Below are positions 62,894 through 64,000 of a stretch of 64,000 nt of DNA, in pieces. The notes beneath the pieces are model-generated. The model made no database searches and was not told the DNA's origin. It saw nothing but the letters and a program-made list of their open reading frames with translations. The first letter of the stretch is position 1, and each line of letters begins with the position of its first letter. The stretch covers positions 33,487,317 through 33,551,316 of the forward strand of contig CM055876.1 of the NCBI GenBank assembly GCA_029582165.1, given 5' to 3'. A program made the position numbers and the translations under genes. This DNA is from Portulaca oleracea (lineage: Eukaryota > Streptophyta > Magnoliopsida > Caryophyllales > Portulacaceae).

Positions 62894-64000
62894 ACATTAA
62901 GTGAAGATATATAATTAAATTACAAATGAAGTTTTTCTTCTTGTGTTTTGTGGTTGTTTTTAATGGGTTTTCTTTTTTCTATCTAGCTTGATCCTTCCCT
63001 TTCTAGAGGGTATGGCACAAACAAAGCATATATATGATATCAAGTAGAGATTGTGGGGAACATGTGTGCCACTCAAAAGTTTATGTCTTTTAGTAACTGT
63101 CATTTTGGTTTTTCGTGGGAATGAATTCCCACTCAAATATATTTAAGCTCTTCTCTTCTATTCTCTTTCCCCACTCATCTTGTCTACATACATACATAAC
63201 TTCTCATTATACCTAATTCTTTATTTTCAAATCATAAATTTAATTTCCTATTTTTCCCCTAATTTTTCGTAAATAATTTATTATTAATCAGTATTAATTA
63301 ATAAGTGTTAATGAATGATTATTGAGTAAAACTAACAAAGTTTTGATAAATGATGATAAGAGCAGGGGATGAGCTCACATCAATAATGAGAGCTATGAAA
63401 CTTGATCATAACTTTTTTTTTTTCAATTATTGAAAGCTAAAATATTAAAAGTTCACAAAATACAGCAAACTAGCATTACAAAATAACAAATAACCGACTC
63501 CAAAAGACAAAATGTTATAACCAAGTACTGTTAAACATAAACAATACAGCAACGATTTGCACGTCCATGACAACCAAAATAACCTTCTTTATTCGACTGA
63601 GACCTTAAAAGATCAACAAATTCACTTGGATGAGTCATCGAGAACTCGCACGCCTATATCATTATGATAATCTTTATTATTTTGTGATTCAATTAATCCT
63701 TGCCAGGTAGAACAATTCTTCTTGGCAATCGTGCATTCAATCTAGTAGGATGTTAATGGACTAGTACTAGTAATGGTTATCACAAATTAAAATATATTTT
63801 ATTCCAAAGTTATGTAGAGTCTAATCTCGTTTATCCTATATTGAAGCTTATAAACTACCGACTTCTTAATCATAAAAAGCAAGTAACATAAAAGAATTTA
63901 AAGATATATACATCATCTTTTCTTTTTGGATAAAAAAAAGATACATTATCTTCCATACCATTTTTTTTAAAAAAAAAATTCAATCACTTTTAAACAATTC
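62894..64000. other. Gene-free AT-rich DNA to the window edge
   Basis: No ORF of note. Short A/T runs near 63410 and 63960. Nothing recognised. Confidence 0.5.

Overview
The window is nuclear DNA of a flowering plant, most likely a eudicot. It holds one intronless chloroplast carotenoid dioxygenase gene, one truncated intron-bearing NAC gene, and about 60 kb of very AT-rich intergenic DNA packed with plant transposon families (Cassandra TRIM, RTE-type LINE, Copia remnant, Stowaway, Tourist and hAT MITEs). I cannot name the species from sequence alone. No bacterial-type operons, CRISPR arrays or convincing tRNA genes were seen.

Layout. 1-1401 (minus): the 5' part of a NAC transcription factor gene of the NST/VND/SOMBRERO-like group. 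Exons 1 and 2 are present; exon 3 lies beyond the left edge. Intron 1 carries a solo Cassandra LTR with a well preserved 5S rRNA promoter. 1.4-26.8 kb: intergenic, with many terminal-inverted-repeat elements, tandem duplications and microsatellites. 27.2-30.9 kb: a three-layer nest. A dead LINE reverse transcriptase is split by a complete Cassandra element, and one Cassandra LTR is itself split by a 1.2 kb solo LTR. 31.2-31.8 kb: a hAT-type element with an 8-bp target duplication. 37.8-42.9 kb: a 4.4 kb long-TIR element lying in a TA tract, apparently inside an older MITE, and containing a 205-237 bp tandem array. 47.6-48.3 kb: a dead Copia RNase H end. 51.3-54.2 kb: a Tourist MITE, an LTR-like stretch and a Stowaway MITE. 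55.57-58.0 kb (plus): a complete NCED gene with ABRE/G-box, TATA box, CT-rich leader and 3' region. 58.0-64.0 kb: intergenic with further MITEs.

The two genes need not work together. NCED makes xanthoxin, the committed precursor of abscisic acid, in plastids. The NAC protein is a nuclear DNA-binding regulator. Most of the information in the window is a record of transposon insertion, nesting and decay. The items most worth a second look are the 4.4 kb element with its internal array, the intronic 5S-promoter-bearing Cassandra LTR, the Cassandra/LINE/LTR nest, and a small MITE family built of TTGCGGTA-type units. All homology statements come from reading motifs; no database search was run.
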